Source: a virus. Taken from it: a stretch of DNA of 64,000 nucleotides. This document shows positions 24,569-32,648 of the stretch, in pieces. A model generated the notes under the pieces. The model did not search any database and was not told where the DNA came from. It was given only the letters and a program-made list of their open reading frames with translations. The stretch is from positions 1-64,000 of the IMG/VR virus record IMGVR_UViG_3300025598_002259. One strand, written 5' to 3'. Position 1 is the stretch's first letter. The number at the start of each line of letters is the position of its first letter. Both the position numbers and the translations under genes were made by a program.

Positions 24569-25243
24569 TTACTTAACTTCAGGAAACATGACATTTTGGA
24601 CAAAATAGTTTGCTTCGTCAGGCGTAAGTCCAAGATGTTGCATAGTACGAGCATTGTGAGGATTTAATTTCTGTTGCTGGCAATAAAAATTTTGTTCTTT
24701 AGAAAAATCTCCAGTAGGAAATGTAGTCGATCCTACATTATTAATATAGTAATTTAAATTTTCTAATGACATACTGATCAATTGATCAATTTCTTCTTCG
24801 GTATTAATTGCACCAGCAGCAATAATTGCAGGACTAAAGATCGATTGTGCCCATTCTGGTAATTCTCTAGGACGTCTCCAAGTTAATTTTTCTACTTGTT
24901 TTTCAAACCAAAGCATCATGGAATGATTGGGATCTACTGTTTTTGAAAAATCGTGAAAAGCTCCACTGATCTTTGTTTCGCCTGCAATGATATCTAGCCC
25001 GAATATCGGGCTAGTATCTTGTAAGTAAGGAAATATACAACAATGGAATAGATAGAGTCCTCTGGACTCTCTGGCGTCAACTATATTAACGTGGGCTCTT
25101 CTAAAATTGTTATTACGAAATACATAATCTCGCCAAATTAATGTAGGATGTTCTTCTTTGCTAACATCCGAATCTTTTTCTAATCTAGAAATAAATTTAT
25201 TAGAAAAATCTATAACTTTATTAAAGCACAATCCAGGGATCAT
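24569..25243 (-). CDS. ferredoxin-dependent bilin reductase (PcyA/PcyX/PebS family)
   Basis: The 224-residue protein has the FDBR core SPIFGLDIIAGETKISGAFHDF, whose HD pair holds the catalytic aspartate of this family. SPAIIAAG and the C-terminal YCQQQKLNPHNARTMQHLG (QKxN..T...L) are also family marks. FDBRs reduce biliverdin IX-alpha with electrons from ferredoxin. Phage members are known in cyanophages (PebS) and in phages of non-photosynthetic hosts (PcyX). It overlaps the heme oxygenase gene by 23 bases, so the two steps are coupled. The exact bilin product cannot be told from sequence. Confidence 0.85.
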   Translation of the reverse strand: MIPGLCFNKVIDFSNKFISRLEKDSDVSKEEHPTLIWRDYVFRNNNFRRAHVNIVDARESRGLYLFHCCIFPYLQDTSPIFGLDIIAGETKISGAFHDFSKTVDPNHSMMLWFEKQVEKLTWRRPRELPEWAQSIFSPAIIAAGAINTEEEIDQLISMSLENLNYYINNVGSTTFPTGDFSKEQNFYCQQQKLNPHNARTMQHLGLTPDEANYFVQNVMFPEVK

Positions 25244-25760
25244 AATCTTCCATCATTTTTATTGCCCAATGAAATGCCGTATTAGCTTCTTTAGCTAACC
25301 TGTCATCGAGTAGTTTTCTAATATTAGAAATTGTAGTTATAGGATCTGCAAATTCTAAATTGCGGTGACTTCCTGGCAAAATCTTTTTAATCATCTGACC
25401 GCCATGTAAATCTCCCATATGCCATGTATACAAATGTGCAATAACTCTATCTCGATCAGGGTAAAGGCTCATAATATATTGATAATAGTCTAATGTAACT
25501 TTACGATAAGTAGGAGTAACATGCTCAGCTACCATTTCTTTATAATCTTCTAGCAATAAGAAAGTTCTCTTAATACCCGGAATCTCATCAAGTATACCAA
25601 GTTCATCTGCACAACTTTCGATTGCATTATAAAATAAACTTTTTTGATATGTCCAATCAGCCCAAACATTTAAGGGCATCTTACCTTTAAACACTGCTTT
25701 CATAAATTTTGTTTTTTCAGCAGCGGTATGACTATCTTTGGTTAAATCTTTTAAACTCAT
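25221..25760 (-). CDS. heme oxygenase
   Basis: The 179-residue protein starts with LTKDSHTAAEKTKFMKAVF, placing the axial heme-ligand histidine at residue 11. It has LYTWHMGDLHGGQMIKKI near 115-132, the distal helix (GDLSGGQ in most homologs, with His for Ser here). It would open heme to biliverdin, CO and iron. The next gene uses biliverdin, so the pair forms a heme-to-bilin cassette. Length is slightly short compared with bacterial HO-1 (about 200-240). Confidence 0.88.
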   Translation of the reverse strand: MSLKDLTKDSHTAAEKTKFMKAVFKGKMPLNVWADWTYQKSLFYNAIESCADELGILDEIPGIKRTFLLLEDYKEMVAEHVTPTYRKVTLDYYQYIMSLYPDRDRVIAHLYTWHMGDLHGGQMIKKILPGSHRNLEFADPITTISNIRKLLDDRLAKEANTAFHWAIKMMEDYDPWIVL

Positions 25761-25779
25761 TTTATTTTTACTTTATTGT

Positions 25780-26445
25780 TTATGGAGGAAAAAACGAATG
25801 AGGACACGATCCTCTACGACCCGGCGGGAATAAATGATTCATATCTACAGGAACCATATGATCCACTAAATTGTATAATTTTAAATTAGCAAAACACATT
25901 TGTTCGCTATTGAATAATACTCCGTTATTGTATAGAAAATCAAAATTTACGTAGATAGAAGAATATCTATCCATAATGTATGAGGTTCCATATGCAAAAT
26001 AATCACAGATAATGCCGTCTTCTCCCATACGTTCCGATGGAAGATATATTTTATCTTTTTCCATATTATTTAAATCCGGAACAAAATTAATTGCAGAATC
26101 AAATCGGTTCCTAATAACTACATCATATGTAAAATTATTCTGAATTTCGTATTCTTTTTTTAACTGAAATGACTTGAACAAAGAGTAAAATTGAAAAAAT
26201 GTTGTTTTTCTAAAATGTTCAGAAGCCGAATAGGGATATCTATTAAGAGGATAGTTTTCATTAACTAACGATTCGGATTTATATAATTTTGGTTTATATA
26301 AAGAGACTGCATCATCTAAATTTGGATCATCCCATGTATGGAAAAAGATATCAGTATCAAACTTGCTTAGAACATTCCTTTCAATATACTCATATATATC
26401 TTTATAAGTCCTTAATTGACCGTTAAAACAAAGTGCTACTTTCAT
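25780..26445 (-). CDS. glycosyltransferase-like protein
   Basis: The 221-residue protein begins KVALCFNGQLRTYKDIYEYI, then TDIFFHTWDD and YDVVIRNRFDSAI. This is the pattern of a family of small putative glycosyltransferases seen in phage and marine-bacterial glycan loci (CxSGQ/NGQ start, FxHTW, RxD). It ends in a Pro/Arg-rich segment. It lies between clpS and the heme oxygenase gene with very short gaps. Confidence 0.55.
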   Translation of the reverse strand: MKVALCFNGQLRTYKDIYEYIERNVLSKFDTDIFFHTWDDPNLDDAVSLYKPKLYKSESLVNENYPLNRYPYSASEHFRKTTFFQFYSLFKSFQLKKEYEIQNNFTYDVVIRNRFDSAINFVPDLNNMEKDKIYLPSERMGEDGIICDYFAYGTSYIMDRYSSIYVNFDFLYNNGVLFNSEQMCFANLKLYNLVDHMVPVDMNHLFPPGRRGSCPHSFFPP

Positions 26446-26447
26446 AA

Positions 26448-26750
26448 TTATTCTGCTTCGACTTTAAACTGAAGCGGAAACCCGTTTTCTTTAGAGACCG
26501 AAACAGCTTCTATTTGCTTTTGTTCTGCAATTTCAAAGGTATAAATTCCTGCCACCCCACTGCCTTCATTATGAATCTGCATCATAATTTTTGCAGCAGA
26601 GGTTTCTGAATGCTTAAAAATGGTAACTAAAATAGCTACAACAAAGTCCATAGGAGTATAATCATCATTGAGTATTAATACTTTATACTTTTTAGGCTCT
26701 TTAATTCTACTTCGTACAGATTCTTTATTTGCCACAGCTGAGTCAGCCAT
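26448..26750 (-). CDS. clpS: Clp protease adaptor ClpS
   Basis: The 100-residue protein has YKVLILNDDYTPMDFVVAIL (residues about 22-41), whose Asn-Asp pair recognises N-degron residues. KIMMQIHNEGSGVAGIYTFE with the binding-pocket histidine and AEQKQIEAV follow, all ClpS signatures. ClpS delivers N-end-rule substrates to ClpA(P). No ClpA gene is seen in the window, so it would have to act on the host ClpAP, perhaps redirecting it. Confidence 0.92.
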   Translation of the reverse strand: MADSAVANKESVRSRIKEPKKYKVLILNDDYTPMDFVVAILVTIFKHSETSAAKIMMQIHNEGSGVAGIYTFEIAEQKQIEAVSVSKENGFPLQFKVEAE

Positions 26751-26788
26751 TATTAACTCCGTATTTTTAAAAATATATTATAACATAA

Positions 26789-26815
26789 AGGGTGAGAGAA
26801 TTGCTCTCTCACCCT
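26789..26815 (-). terminator. hairpin between hsp20 and clpS
   Basis: A 10-bp inverted repeat (AGGGTGAGAG/CTCTCACCCT) just after the hsp20 stop. The following bases are T/A-rich but lack a clean T-run on the minus strand, so termination may be partial. Confidence 0.55.
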
Positions 26816-26823
26816 GTTTTAAA

Positions 26824-27276
26824 TTACTCAGACTTAATCTTTAGCAAACGAGGGTTAAGCGCCTCAGGAACTATTCGATTAAGTTCAATGCTTAATACAC
26901 CATTCTTAATTCTAGCATCGCCAACTTCAATATGTTCTGCCAACGGCAGAATTCGAGTAAAATTACGCCCTGCTAGCCCTCGATGAATGTATTGAACATT
27001 TTCATCTTCTTTACCCTCAACCTCTCCTCGAATAATTAACTGATTCTGATCGACCTCAACTGTGATCTCTTTTGGATCAAAACCAGTTACAGCAATCTGA
27101 ACCTCGTAAGTATCCTTGTCATGCTTTAAAATATTGTATGGGGGATAATTTGATCCGATTGAATTAGCAAAATGCTGCTCAAAATCAGTAAACAAATTAT
27201 CAAACCCTACAAGGGCTCTGTTTAGAGCATTTAGTGTATTAGTATCAAAACGAACTTGTCTTACTAGTTGATTCAT
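26824..27276 (-). CDS. small heat-shock protein Hsp20/IbpA family
   Basis: The 150-residue protein has an alpha-crystallin domain from about 35 to 135 (NYPPYNILKHDKDTYEVQIA, then GRNFTRILPLAEHIEV and KNGVLSIELNRIVP). It also has a C-terminal IxI-like motif region (NPRLLKI). Hsp20 chaperones hold unfolding proteins; in T4-like aquatic phages they are common, presumably to help virion assembly or stress tolerance. The upstream region carries both a sigma70-like and a late-type promoter. Confidence 0.92.
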   Translation of the reverse strand: MNQLVRQVRFDTNTLNALNRALVGFDNLFTDFEQHFANSIGSNYPPYNILKHDKDTYEVQIAVTGFDPKEITVEVDQNQLIIRGEVEGKEDENVQYIHRGLAGRNFTRILPLAEHIEVGDARIKNGVLSIELNRIVPEALNPRLLKIKSE

Positions 27277-27335
27277 ATATTTTCTCCTTTAAAAAGTAAG
27301 AATTGTTGTAGAGCCTTTTAGGTCATCTACAACAC

Positions 27336-27369
27336 TATTTATATTATACAAATATTTTTAATATGTCAA
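27336..27369 (-). promoter_or_regulatory. overlapping sigma70-like and late-type promoters of hsp20
   Basis: TTGACA (27364-27369) and TATAAT (27343-27348) are 15 bases apart, slightly short for sigma70. An exact TATAAATA (27336-27343) overlaps the -10 box. Expression both early and late is plausible. Confidence 0.55.
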
Positions 27370-27376
27370 ATAGATA

Positions 27377-28150
27377 TCACACTTTCATTTTAGTCACAGC
27401 ATCAATTAATGCATCATGTAAAGAACGCATTAGCCCAAATTCAGGAATAACACAAGTTGATCTACCCGAACGTGTTACGGCTGCAAATTCCTCCTTAGTA
27501 TAATATTGAGGATTTTCAATTCCCATAATGTCTGCTAATTCAGGCATAGTAATAGCACCTTGATTGATTAAATTATGAGGGCCTGTTTCGTTTTGTTCGA
27601 TAAGATTACATGCTACTAAAACTGCTTCGTCTAAATCAGTCATACTGTTCTTTCCTAGATCTACTAGTTTACCATTATTACTATATTTGTAAACTTTAGT
27701 TAGATAGTTTTTAGCTTCATTAACTCCGGTAAATGGCATTCTAATTCTAAAAACTAATGCTTTGTCTTTTAAGAACATGTCAGAAATTCCTTTACTAACC
27801 GAGTAAGTACTTCCGAAATAATTAGGATCAGCTTCTACATCAGTGATCACTCCTTCATATATACAACCACTAGAAAAATGAGCAAATTTTACATTATGCT
27901 GCTGACATAAATTATATAACTCAATAGGAAATAATGCATTTCCTTTATAGGTTTCAACTTTAATTAATTCGCATCCATCTACATTAGGAGTTCCGGTTAC
28001 CCCTGCAGCATTAATTACCCAATCATAATCATTAGTTACAGCATCGTTAATATCAGTATGAGAAACAAGTTTACAGACATGTCCTCTGTGATTTAATTCA
28101 GCAAACATCTTATTTCCAGTCCACCCTCTACCTACTACTAGTAGTTTCAT
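27377..28150 (-). CDS. NAD-dependent sugar reductase/epimerase (RmlD-like)
   Basis: The 257-residue SDR protein begins KLLVVGRGWTGNKMFAEL (glycine-rich NAD site), has INAAGVTGTPNVDGCE, the strand FAHFSSGCIYEG (Ser of the catalytic triad), and Y-x3-K in YSVSKG. This fits dTDP-4-dehydrorhamnose reductases and related enzymes. Its start overlaps the end of rmlA by 23 bases. With rmlB and rmlA it could complete a dTDP-6-deoxyhexose pathway, though the final sugar is not certain. Confidence 0.7.
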   Translation of the reverse strand: MKLLVVGRGWTGNKMFAELNHRGHVCKLVSHTDINDAVTNDYDWVINAAGVTGTPNVDGCELIKVETYKGNALFPIELYNLCQQHNVKFAHFSSGCIYEGVITDVEADPNYFGSTYSVSKGISDMFLKDKALVFRIRMPFTGVNEAKNYLTKVYKYSNNGKLVDLGKNSMTDLDEAVLVACNLIEQNETGPHNLINQGAITMPELADIMGIENPQYYTKEEFAAVTRSGRSTCVIPEFGLMRSLHDALIDAVTKMKV

Positions 28151-29036
28151 TTTTAATCATCTCCGTTAGATAAATCCCGTAATCATTTTTATTATTCCAA
28201 GAGTTGGTAAATTTCTCTATGTTTTCTGCTGAGACCCAACTATTGGTGTAAGCTATTTCGTGTGGAGATCCTACAAGAAATCCCTGATAATCTTGCACAG
28301 TTTTAACAAACATTGCAGCTTCTAATAATGACGTAGATGTTCCTGTGTCAAACCAGGAAATTCCTCTCAATAGCTTTTGTACATCTAATTGATTTTTTTG
28401 ATGGTAAAGTCTAATTAGATCTACCATTTCTAATTCATTTCTATCACTAAATGTCAATTGTTTACTTTTTTCGGCAACATCGTTCGGAAAAAAATACAAA
28501 CCAGTGATTGCGTGATTTGATTTAGGAGCAAGAGGCTTTTCAACTATGGCTTCTATTTTTCCGTGCTTGTCAAATTCTACAACTCCGAAACGACTAGGAT
28601 CTTTAACTTGTTGTAAAAAGATCTGTGCAATTTTAGGATTCTTCTTTGCGTTTTGTAAAATTTGTGTAAATCCCGAACCGTAAAATATATTATCACCAAG
28701 TATTAAACTTACATTATTAAAATCTTTTAAATCATAATTTTGATCAGCAATTAAAAATGCTTCAGGTAACCCATTTGGAGCGGCCTGAGTTGCGATTTTA
28801 ATTTCGATTCCTAATTCTTTTTTTGAATTTTTAAATAAAGACTCGAATATAGTTTTTTCGTGAGGATTAGTAATTATTAATATCTGCTTTATATCAGCTA
28901 ACATTAATACACTAAGAGGATAGTAAATTAACGGCTTATCATAAACTGGTAAGATCTGTTTAGATACTGCTAATGTGGCCGGATATAGTCTTGTTGACTT
29001 ACCTGCCGCTAATATTATTCCTAAAGTTTTTGGCAC
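28128..29036 (-). CDS. rmlA: glucose-1-phosphate thymidylyltransferase
   Basis: The 302-residue protein has LGIILAAGKSTRLYPATLAV at the N-terminus (pyrophosphorylase signature GGxGTRL variant), KQILPVYDKPLIYYPL and LILGDNIFYGSGF, as in RmlA. It makes dTDP-glucose from dTTP and glucose-1-phosphate. Translation appears to start at a GTG (29036) within the end of rmlB, with a 38-base overlap and GAGG upstream. Confidence 0.9.
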   Translation of the reverse strand: MPKTLGIILAAGKSTRLYPATLAVSKQILPVYDKPLIYYPLSVLMLADIKQILIITNPHEKTIFESLFKNSKKELGIEIKIATQAAPNGLPEAFLIADQNYDLKDFNNVSLILGDNIFYGSGFTQILQNAKKNPKIAQIFLQQVKDPSRFGVVEFDKHGKIEAIVEKPLAPKSNHAITGLYFFPNDVAEKSKQLTFSDRNELEMVDLIRLYHQKNQLDVQKLLRGISWFDTGTSTSLLEAAMFVKTVQDYQGFLVGSPHEIAYTNSWVSAENIEKFTNSWNNKNDYGIYLTEMIKNETTSSR

Positions 29037-30009
29037 GAGCTTCTACCTCTGTAATCCACTCGGTATTGTTTATATACCAGTCGATAGTTTGTTCTAGACC
29101 TTTATTTAAGTCGATCTTAGGAGCCCAACCTAATTCTTTGAGTATTTTAGTATTATCGATATCATATCTAAAATCGTGTCCTTTTCGATCTGTAACAAAT
29201 TTTAGTAATTTGTGATCTATCTTCATATAATCCAAAATCATTTTAGATAATGACAAATTGTCTAATTGACAATTTCCGCCAATGTTATATTTTTCTCCAG
29301 GCACTCCATCTTCTATCACTCTAATGAGAGCATCGCAGTGATCTAAAACATGTAACCAATCTCTAATATTTGATCCTTTTCCGTAAACTGGTATAGACTC
29401 TTTTCTTAGAGCTTTAGTAATAATAACAGGAATAAACTTTTCTGGATATTGATATGGTCCATAGTTGTTCGAACAGTTAGTAATAATGTTATTCATTCCA
29501 TAAGTATGATGATACGCATTAACTAGATGATCCGACGATGCTTTACTAGCAGAATATGGTGATCTAGGATTGTAAGGAGTGGCCTCTGTAAATGGAGGAT
29601 CCTTTAAAGATAAACTACCGTATACTTCGTCAGTAGAAACATGTATAAATTTATAATTCCATTCTACGGTATTTCTAATTGCTTCTAATAGAGATAAAGT
29701 TCCTAATACATTTGTTTTTATAAATGGAGATGAATCTTCTATAGATCGATCTACATGACTTTCTGCAGCCATATGAATGATACGATCGGGTCTATATTGT
29801 TTTAATAATTGTGTAATGATCTGCCGATCGTTAATATCTGCACAGATAAAATGATAATTTTCATTTTTAATATTTCTAAGATTGCCTATGTTTCCTGCAT
29901 AAGTTAACTTATCAACATTAATTACTGTCTCGTTTGGAAACAGTTGCAAATATCTATGTACAAAATTAGAACCAATAAACCCGCAACCACCTGTAATTAA
30001 TAAAGACAT
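28999..30009 (-). CDS. rmlB: dTDP-glucose 4,6-dehydratase
   Basis: The protein of about 336 residues starts SLLITGGCGFIGSNFVHRYL (NAD-binding GxxGxxG), has HVSTDEVYGSL (catalytic Thr-Asp-Glu) and SPYSASKASSDHLV (Tyr-x3-Lys), all diagnostic of RmlB. I chose the ATG at 30009 because AAGG lies 5 bases upstream; the GTG at 30015 overlaps the Shine-Dalgarno sequence. First gene of rmlB-rmlA-rmlD-like, supplying activated deoxysugar to the many glycosyltransferases. Confidence 0.92.
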   Translation of the reverse strand: MSLLITGGCGFIGSNFVHRYLQLFPNETVINVDKLTYAGNIGNLRNIKNENYHFICADINDRQIITQLLKQYRPDRIIHMAAESHVDRSIEDSSPFIKTNVLGTLSLLEAIRNTVEWNYKFIHVSTDEVYGSLSLKDPPFTEATPYNPRSPYSASKASSDHLVNAYHHTYGMNNIITNCSNNYGPYQYPEKFIPVIITKALRKESIPVYGKGSNIRDWLHVLDHCDALIRVIEDGVPGEKYNIGGNCQLDNLSLSKMILDYMKIDHKLLKFVTDRKGHDFRYDIDNTKILKELGWAPKIDLNKGLEQTIDWYINNTEWITEVEARAKNFRNNISGR

Positions 30010-30018
30010 AACCACCTT

Positions 30019-30327
30019 CTAAAAAAAGTAGTTATACACAGTCTTATTATCATCGATTGATTTCCGAATTTTATCAACTATGTCTTGAATCCCTGAAAGA
30101 TCTTCTTCATAAAAGAATTCGAATGTTTCTTCTTTATCAGAATAACGTAATGCCCATAAGGTATAATCCCGTTCGCTTACTTCAAGCATATAACTGAATG
30201 ATATCATTACTTGGAATGTATTAGGATCGAGTTTGTGTTTTTTTGGGATATACTTAATATATTTTGCAGAGCTACAACATTTAGCAATCCACCCAAGCTC
30301 TTCGATAGTGTCTGCTATCAACTCCAT
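30019..30327 (-). CDS. hypothetical protein, 102 aa
   Basis: I do not recognise it. The protein is mixed alpha/beta with a cysteine pair near 17-18 and ends YNYFF. It overlaps the end of the upstream gene by 10 bases, so it is in the same operon as the small proteins up to the metallophosphoesterase at 32041. Confidence 0.55.
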   Translation of the reverse strand: MELIADTIEELGWIAKCCSSAKYIKYIPKKHKLDPNTFQVMISFSYMLEVSERDYTLWALRYSDKEETFEFFYEEDLSGIQDIVDKIRKSIDDNKTVYNYFF

Positions 30328-30701
30328 TTTAATACAGCCATAGTAGCTAGTTTTTCTTTACCTTTGCGGAATCGTAGATATAGTCTAGCAGTTATTTGGT
30401 CACCGCTATCTTTTTCTGTATCTAATTCCCAATCCCAATCTATACCTTTAATCCCTGCTTGTTTTTCTAACCATGGACGATAAGATTGATCTAATTCGTC
30501 AGTAGGTACAATAGCATGTATTACGTTATCCTCTTTAAATGACCTATATGTTGGATGGCGAGGATCTTTTATGTTCTTAGGCCATGCAACAGCAATACGT
30601 GCACCAGTCATATATTTCCACCATAATCTTTTAATAAAAAATGGACGTCGATCTGTGCCTAAATAAAAATGATAATGTCTCTCAATCATTTTATAAAACA
30701 T
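30318..30701 (-). CDS. hypothetical protein, 127 aa, C-terminal LKW(S) family
   Basis: Function unknown. Rich in aromatic and basic residues (RHYHFYLG, RLWWKYMTG). The C-terminus ARLYLRFRKGKEKLATMAVLKWS resembles the ends of the next two proteins: a YxxF strand, a charged turn, then LLK(W/F)(S/T). This points to a small family of paralogs sharing one C-terminal fold. It is in the operon below the metallophosphoesterase. Confidence 0.55.
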   Translation of the reverse strand: MFYKMIERHYHFYLGTDRRPFFIKRLWWKYMTGARIAVAWPKNIKDPRHPTYRSFKEDNVIHAIVPTDELDQSYRPWLEKQAGIKGIDWDWELDTEKDSGDQITARLYLRFRKGKEKLATMAVLKWS

Positions 30702-30711
30702 ATAATACCTA

Positions 30712-30936
30712 TTATGTAAATTTTAATAAAAAAAGTAAATGATCATGTTTATTTCTAAAGTAAAGAGTACAGCCTTTATAAAACCAAGGTATTGATTTAT
30801 CTTGTTGAGCTATTTCCCACGGAACTGTTTCACCATGTTTTTTAGTCAAATATTTTAATAAATTTTCAACCATGACTATTGGTTGATCTAGCTCAACCAT
30901 GTATAAAGTTTCTTCTTCAGGTTCTAAATCATTCAT
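30712..30936 (-). CDS. hypothetical protein, 74 aa, C-terminal LKF(T) family
   Basis: I chose the ATG at 30936, which overlaps the preceding stop as ATGA; the GTG at 30942 is less likely. The protein ends TLYFRNKHDHLLFLLKFT, close to the tails of the flanking genes at 30318 and 30933. Function unknown; such proteins with an LKWG/LKFG-like end are frequent in T4-like aquatic phages. Confidence 0.55.
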   Translation of the reverse strand: MNDLEPEEETLYMVELDQPIVMVENLLKYLTKKHGETVPWEIAQQDKSIPWFYKGCTLYFRNKHDHLLFLLKFT

Positions 30937-31223
30937 GACCACTTTAATAAAAACATAGTATATTCGGATTGACTATTAAACACAAAATAGATTTCAAATT
31001 TTCCGCTTTTAGGATGGTCTATTTCTATTTCAACCCCTGCATATTCTTTAAACCAACGTACACGGGCAGCATCGTCTGCTAGAAAAAAATCTAGATGATT
31101 AGCTTCGGGATCTTTTTTCACCATCCGATCTTGTACATGTAGTCTAATTTTATGAAAAATCGGAGTGATAGATTTAGCTTTAATACGAATTTTCTTATTT
31201 TGTTTTCGAAAAAATCTAAACAT
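30933..31223 (-). CDS. hypothetical protein, 96 aa, C-terminal LKW(S) family
   Basis: A basic N-terminus (RFFRKQNKKIRIKAKS) is followed by an alpha/beta domain ending EIYFVFNSQSEYTMFLLKWS. The tail is shared with the next two genes downstream. The start overlaps the metallophosphoesterase stop (TAATG). Function unknown. Confidence 0.55.
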   Translation of the reverse strand: MFRFFRKQNKKIRIKAKSITPIFHKIRLHVQDRMVKKDPEANHLDFFLADDAARVRWFKEYAGVEIEIDHPKSGKFEIYFVFNSQSEYTMFLLKWS

Positions 31224-32041
31224 TACAACTCCACCGTAAAACCGGGATCAAACCCATTATCTTCTTCATAAGGAACATATCCTCTAGGGTTACATACCAC
31301 TCGAGTATCTCCAATTTGATAATCTGACTTGTCATGCATATGTCCGTGAACCCATAGACAAATATTAGGGCGATCTAAAATAAAATCTTCTAGACGACTC
31401 ATATACCCGCCATTCATTAAATTATCATGTTTATAATAATCATGAACGCTCATTTCACTTGGCGCATGATGCGTCATGATAACAAACTTACGATCCTTAT
31501 TTTGCTCAAGAACAATCTTAAAATATTCTAAACTGCGTCTGTGCTCAGATACAGTAAACGAAGGTTTAAGTTTATGGTACATATCATGTAGGTGTCCTTT
31601 TTGAGTGATTTGTTGATAATCACTCATACATTGCTTGACATGATACTCGGTTAAAGGATCTCCACGATTTAAATCAGTCCATAGCGTAGCACCCATAAAC
31701 ATAATGCCATTATAATCTACTACATCATTTTCTAAAATGGTAAGATTTTTAGGCATCATATACTCAAGATCCTGACGAGTATTCTGATAGACGCTTCTGT
31801 AATGTTCGTGGTTACCCATCACGTAAAACACACGATCGTACTTAGCACACTCATAGTGAAAGAACTCTGAGCATGCATATGCACGATTAGGCTCGTTAGA
31901 TAATAGTTTGGTACTATGAAAATGCTTACGAATATTGCGAACCTCGGCAATATCCCCAGAAAGAATCAAAACTTCTCCACCAGGCAACTCTTGATAGCCG
32001 CCGACATCTAAATGCAAGTCACTTACGATATTGATTTTCAT
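31223..32041 (-). CDS. calcineurin-like metallophosphoesterase
   Basis: The 272-residue protein has the full metal-binding set: SDLHLD (residues 7-12), LSGDIAE, VMGNHEHY, MTHHAPS and WVHGHMHD. It is a phosphodiesterase/phosphatase of the Icc/YfcE type; nucleic acid or nucleotide substrates are possible. A consensus sigma70 promoter ends 7 bases before the ATG, so the mRNA would have almost no leader. It heads an operon of small genes. Confidence 0.88.
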   Translation of the reverse strand: MKINIVSDLHLDVGGYQELPGGEVLILSGDIAEVRNIRKHFHSTKLLSNEPNRAYACSEFFHYECAKYDRVFYVMGNHEHYRSVYQNTRQDLEYMMPKNLTILENDVVDYNGIMFMGATLWTDLNRGDPLTEYHVKQCMSDYQQITQKGHLHDMYHKLKPSFTVSEHRRSLEYFKIVLEQNKDRKFVIMTHHAPSEMSVHDYYKHDNLMNGGYMSRLEDFILDRPNICLWVHGHMHDKSDYQIGDTRVVCNPRGYVPYEEDNGFDPGFTVEL

Positions 32042-32047
32042 AATGTA

Positions 32048-32076
32048 ATTATACTTGGAATTACCATTGGTGTCAA
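32048..32076 (-). promoter_or_regulatory. consensus sigma70 promoter, TTGACA-N17-TATAAT
   Basis: Perfect -35 (32071-32076), 17-base spacer and perfect -10 (32048-32053). The predicted start falls at or within a few bases of the ATG at 32041, implying a leaderless or near-leaderless message. Confidence 0.85.
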
Positions 32077-32085
32077 TTATTTAAG

Positions 32086-32583
32086 GGGCGAAAGGATTCG
32101 CCCGTGATTTCGCTCTCGCTCATCACCTTTTTTCTTAAGAGAAATGATTACCTAGATTCACAGGTCATACTTCGCCCAGAACAGGGCGAAGATTTCTAAC
32201 GAATATTACCTGAGTTCGTTAGTCACTAACATTCGGAAATTGCATTTCTGCGCAGAAGCGGTTAGCCTGTACTTCTTATTCCTAACTTCAATCTAACGGG
32301 ATACTATATACCGATGTCAGCAGATATACAGTATTTGTGGTTGTATCTTTTTCACAGAGCCACTATCTTTGAGCCATTGAAAATTTTTCACTTAGCCAAA
32401 CGAATTATTAAAGGCATATTCCGTCATCATCCCCGAAGGGGTAGTGGCTGAGCTCCTGTCAACACACAGGATTTCTGTCCCCGCGACTGTTTTGTCCGGT
32501 TATCATAGGCACCCGAAATTAGCCGGTGCGAGCTTAAGCGTTGATTGATATGCCTATGTTTGTGCCAGTGAATGTGCCTTAGT
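32086..32583 (-). ncRNA. candidate large structured noncoding RNA, about 500 nt
   Basis: This 500-bp gap has no ORF of note on either strand but many long inverted repeats: GGGCGAA/TTCGCCC (32086-32103), CTTCGCCC/GGGCGAAG (32170-32191), CTAACGAA/TTCGTTAG (32196-32222), a 12-bp stem at 32301-32334, TCCTGT/ACAGGA (32454-32471), and long-range CATAGGCA/TGCCTATG (32504-32558), plus a UUCG-like hairpin near 32435. A sigma70 promoter on the minus strand starts it near 32583 and the last hairpin could end it. It does not look like tmRNA, RNase P or 6S RNA to me. Confidence 0.65.
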
Positions 32584-32589
32584 TGATAT

Positions 32590-32619
32590 AATATAAAACA
32601 AATCTTAGGGTAAAGTCAA
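32590..32619 (-). promoter_or_regulatory. sigma70-type promoter of the large ncRNA
   Basis: TTGACT (32614-32619), 18-base spacer, TATATT (32590-32595) on the minus strand, directed into the structured region. The predicted start is near 32583. Confidence 0.6.
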
Positions 32620-32648
32620 CAAATAAATATTTCAAACGGGACTAAAAC

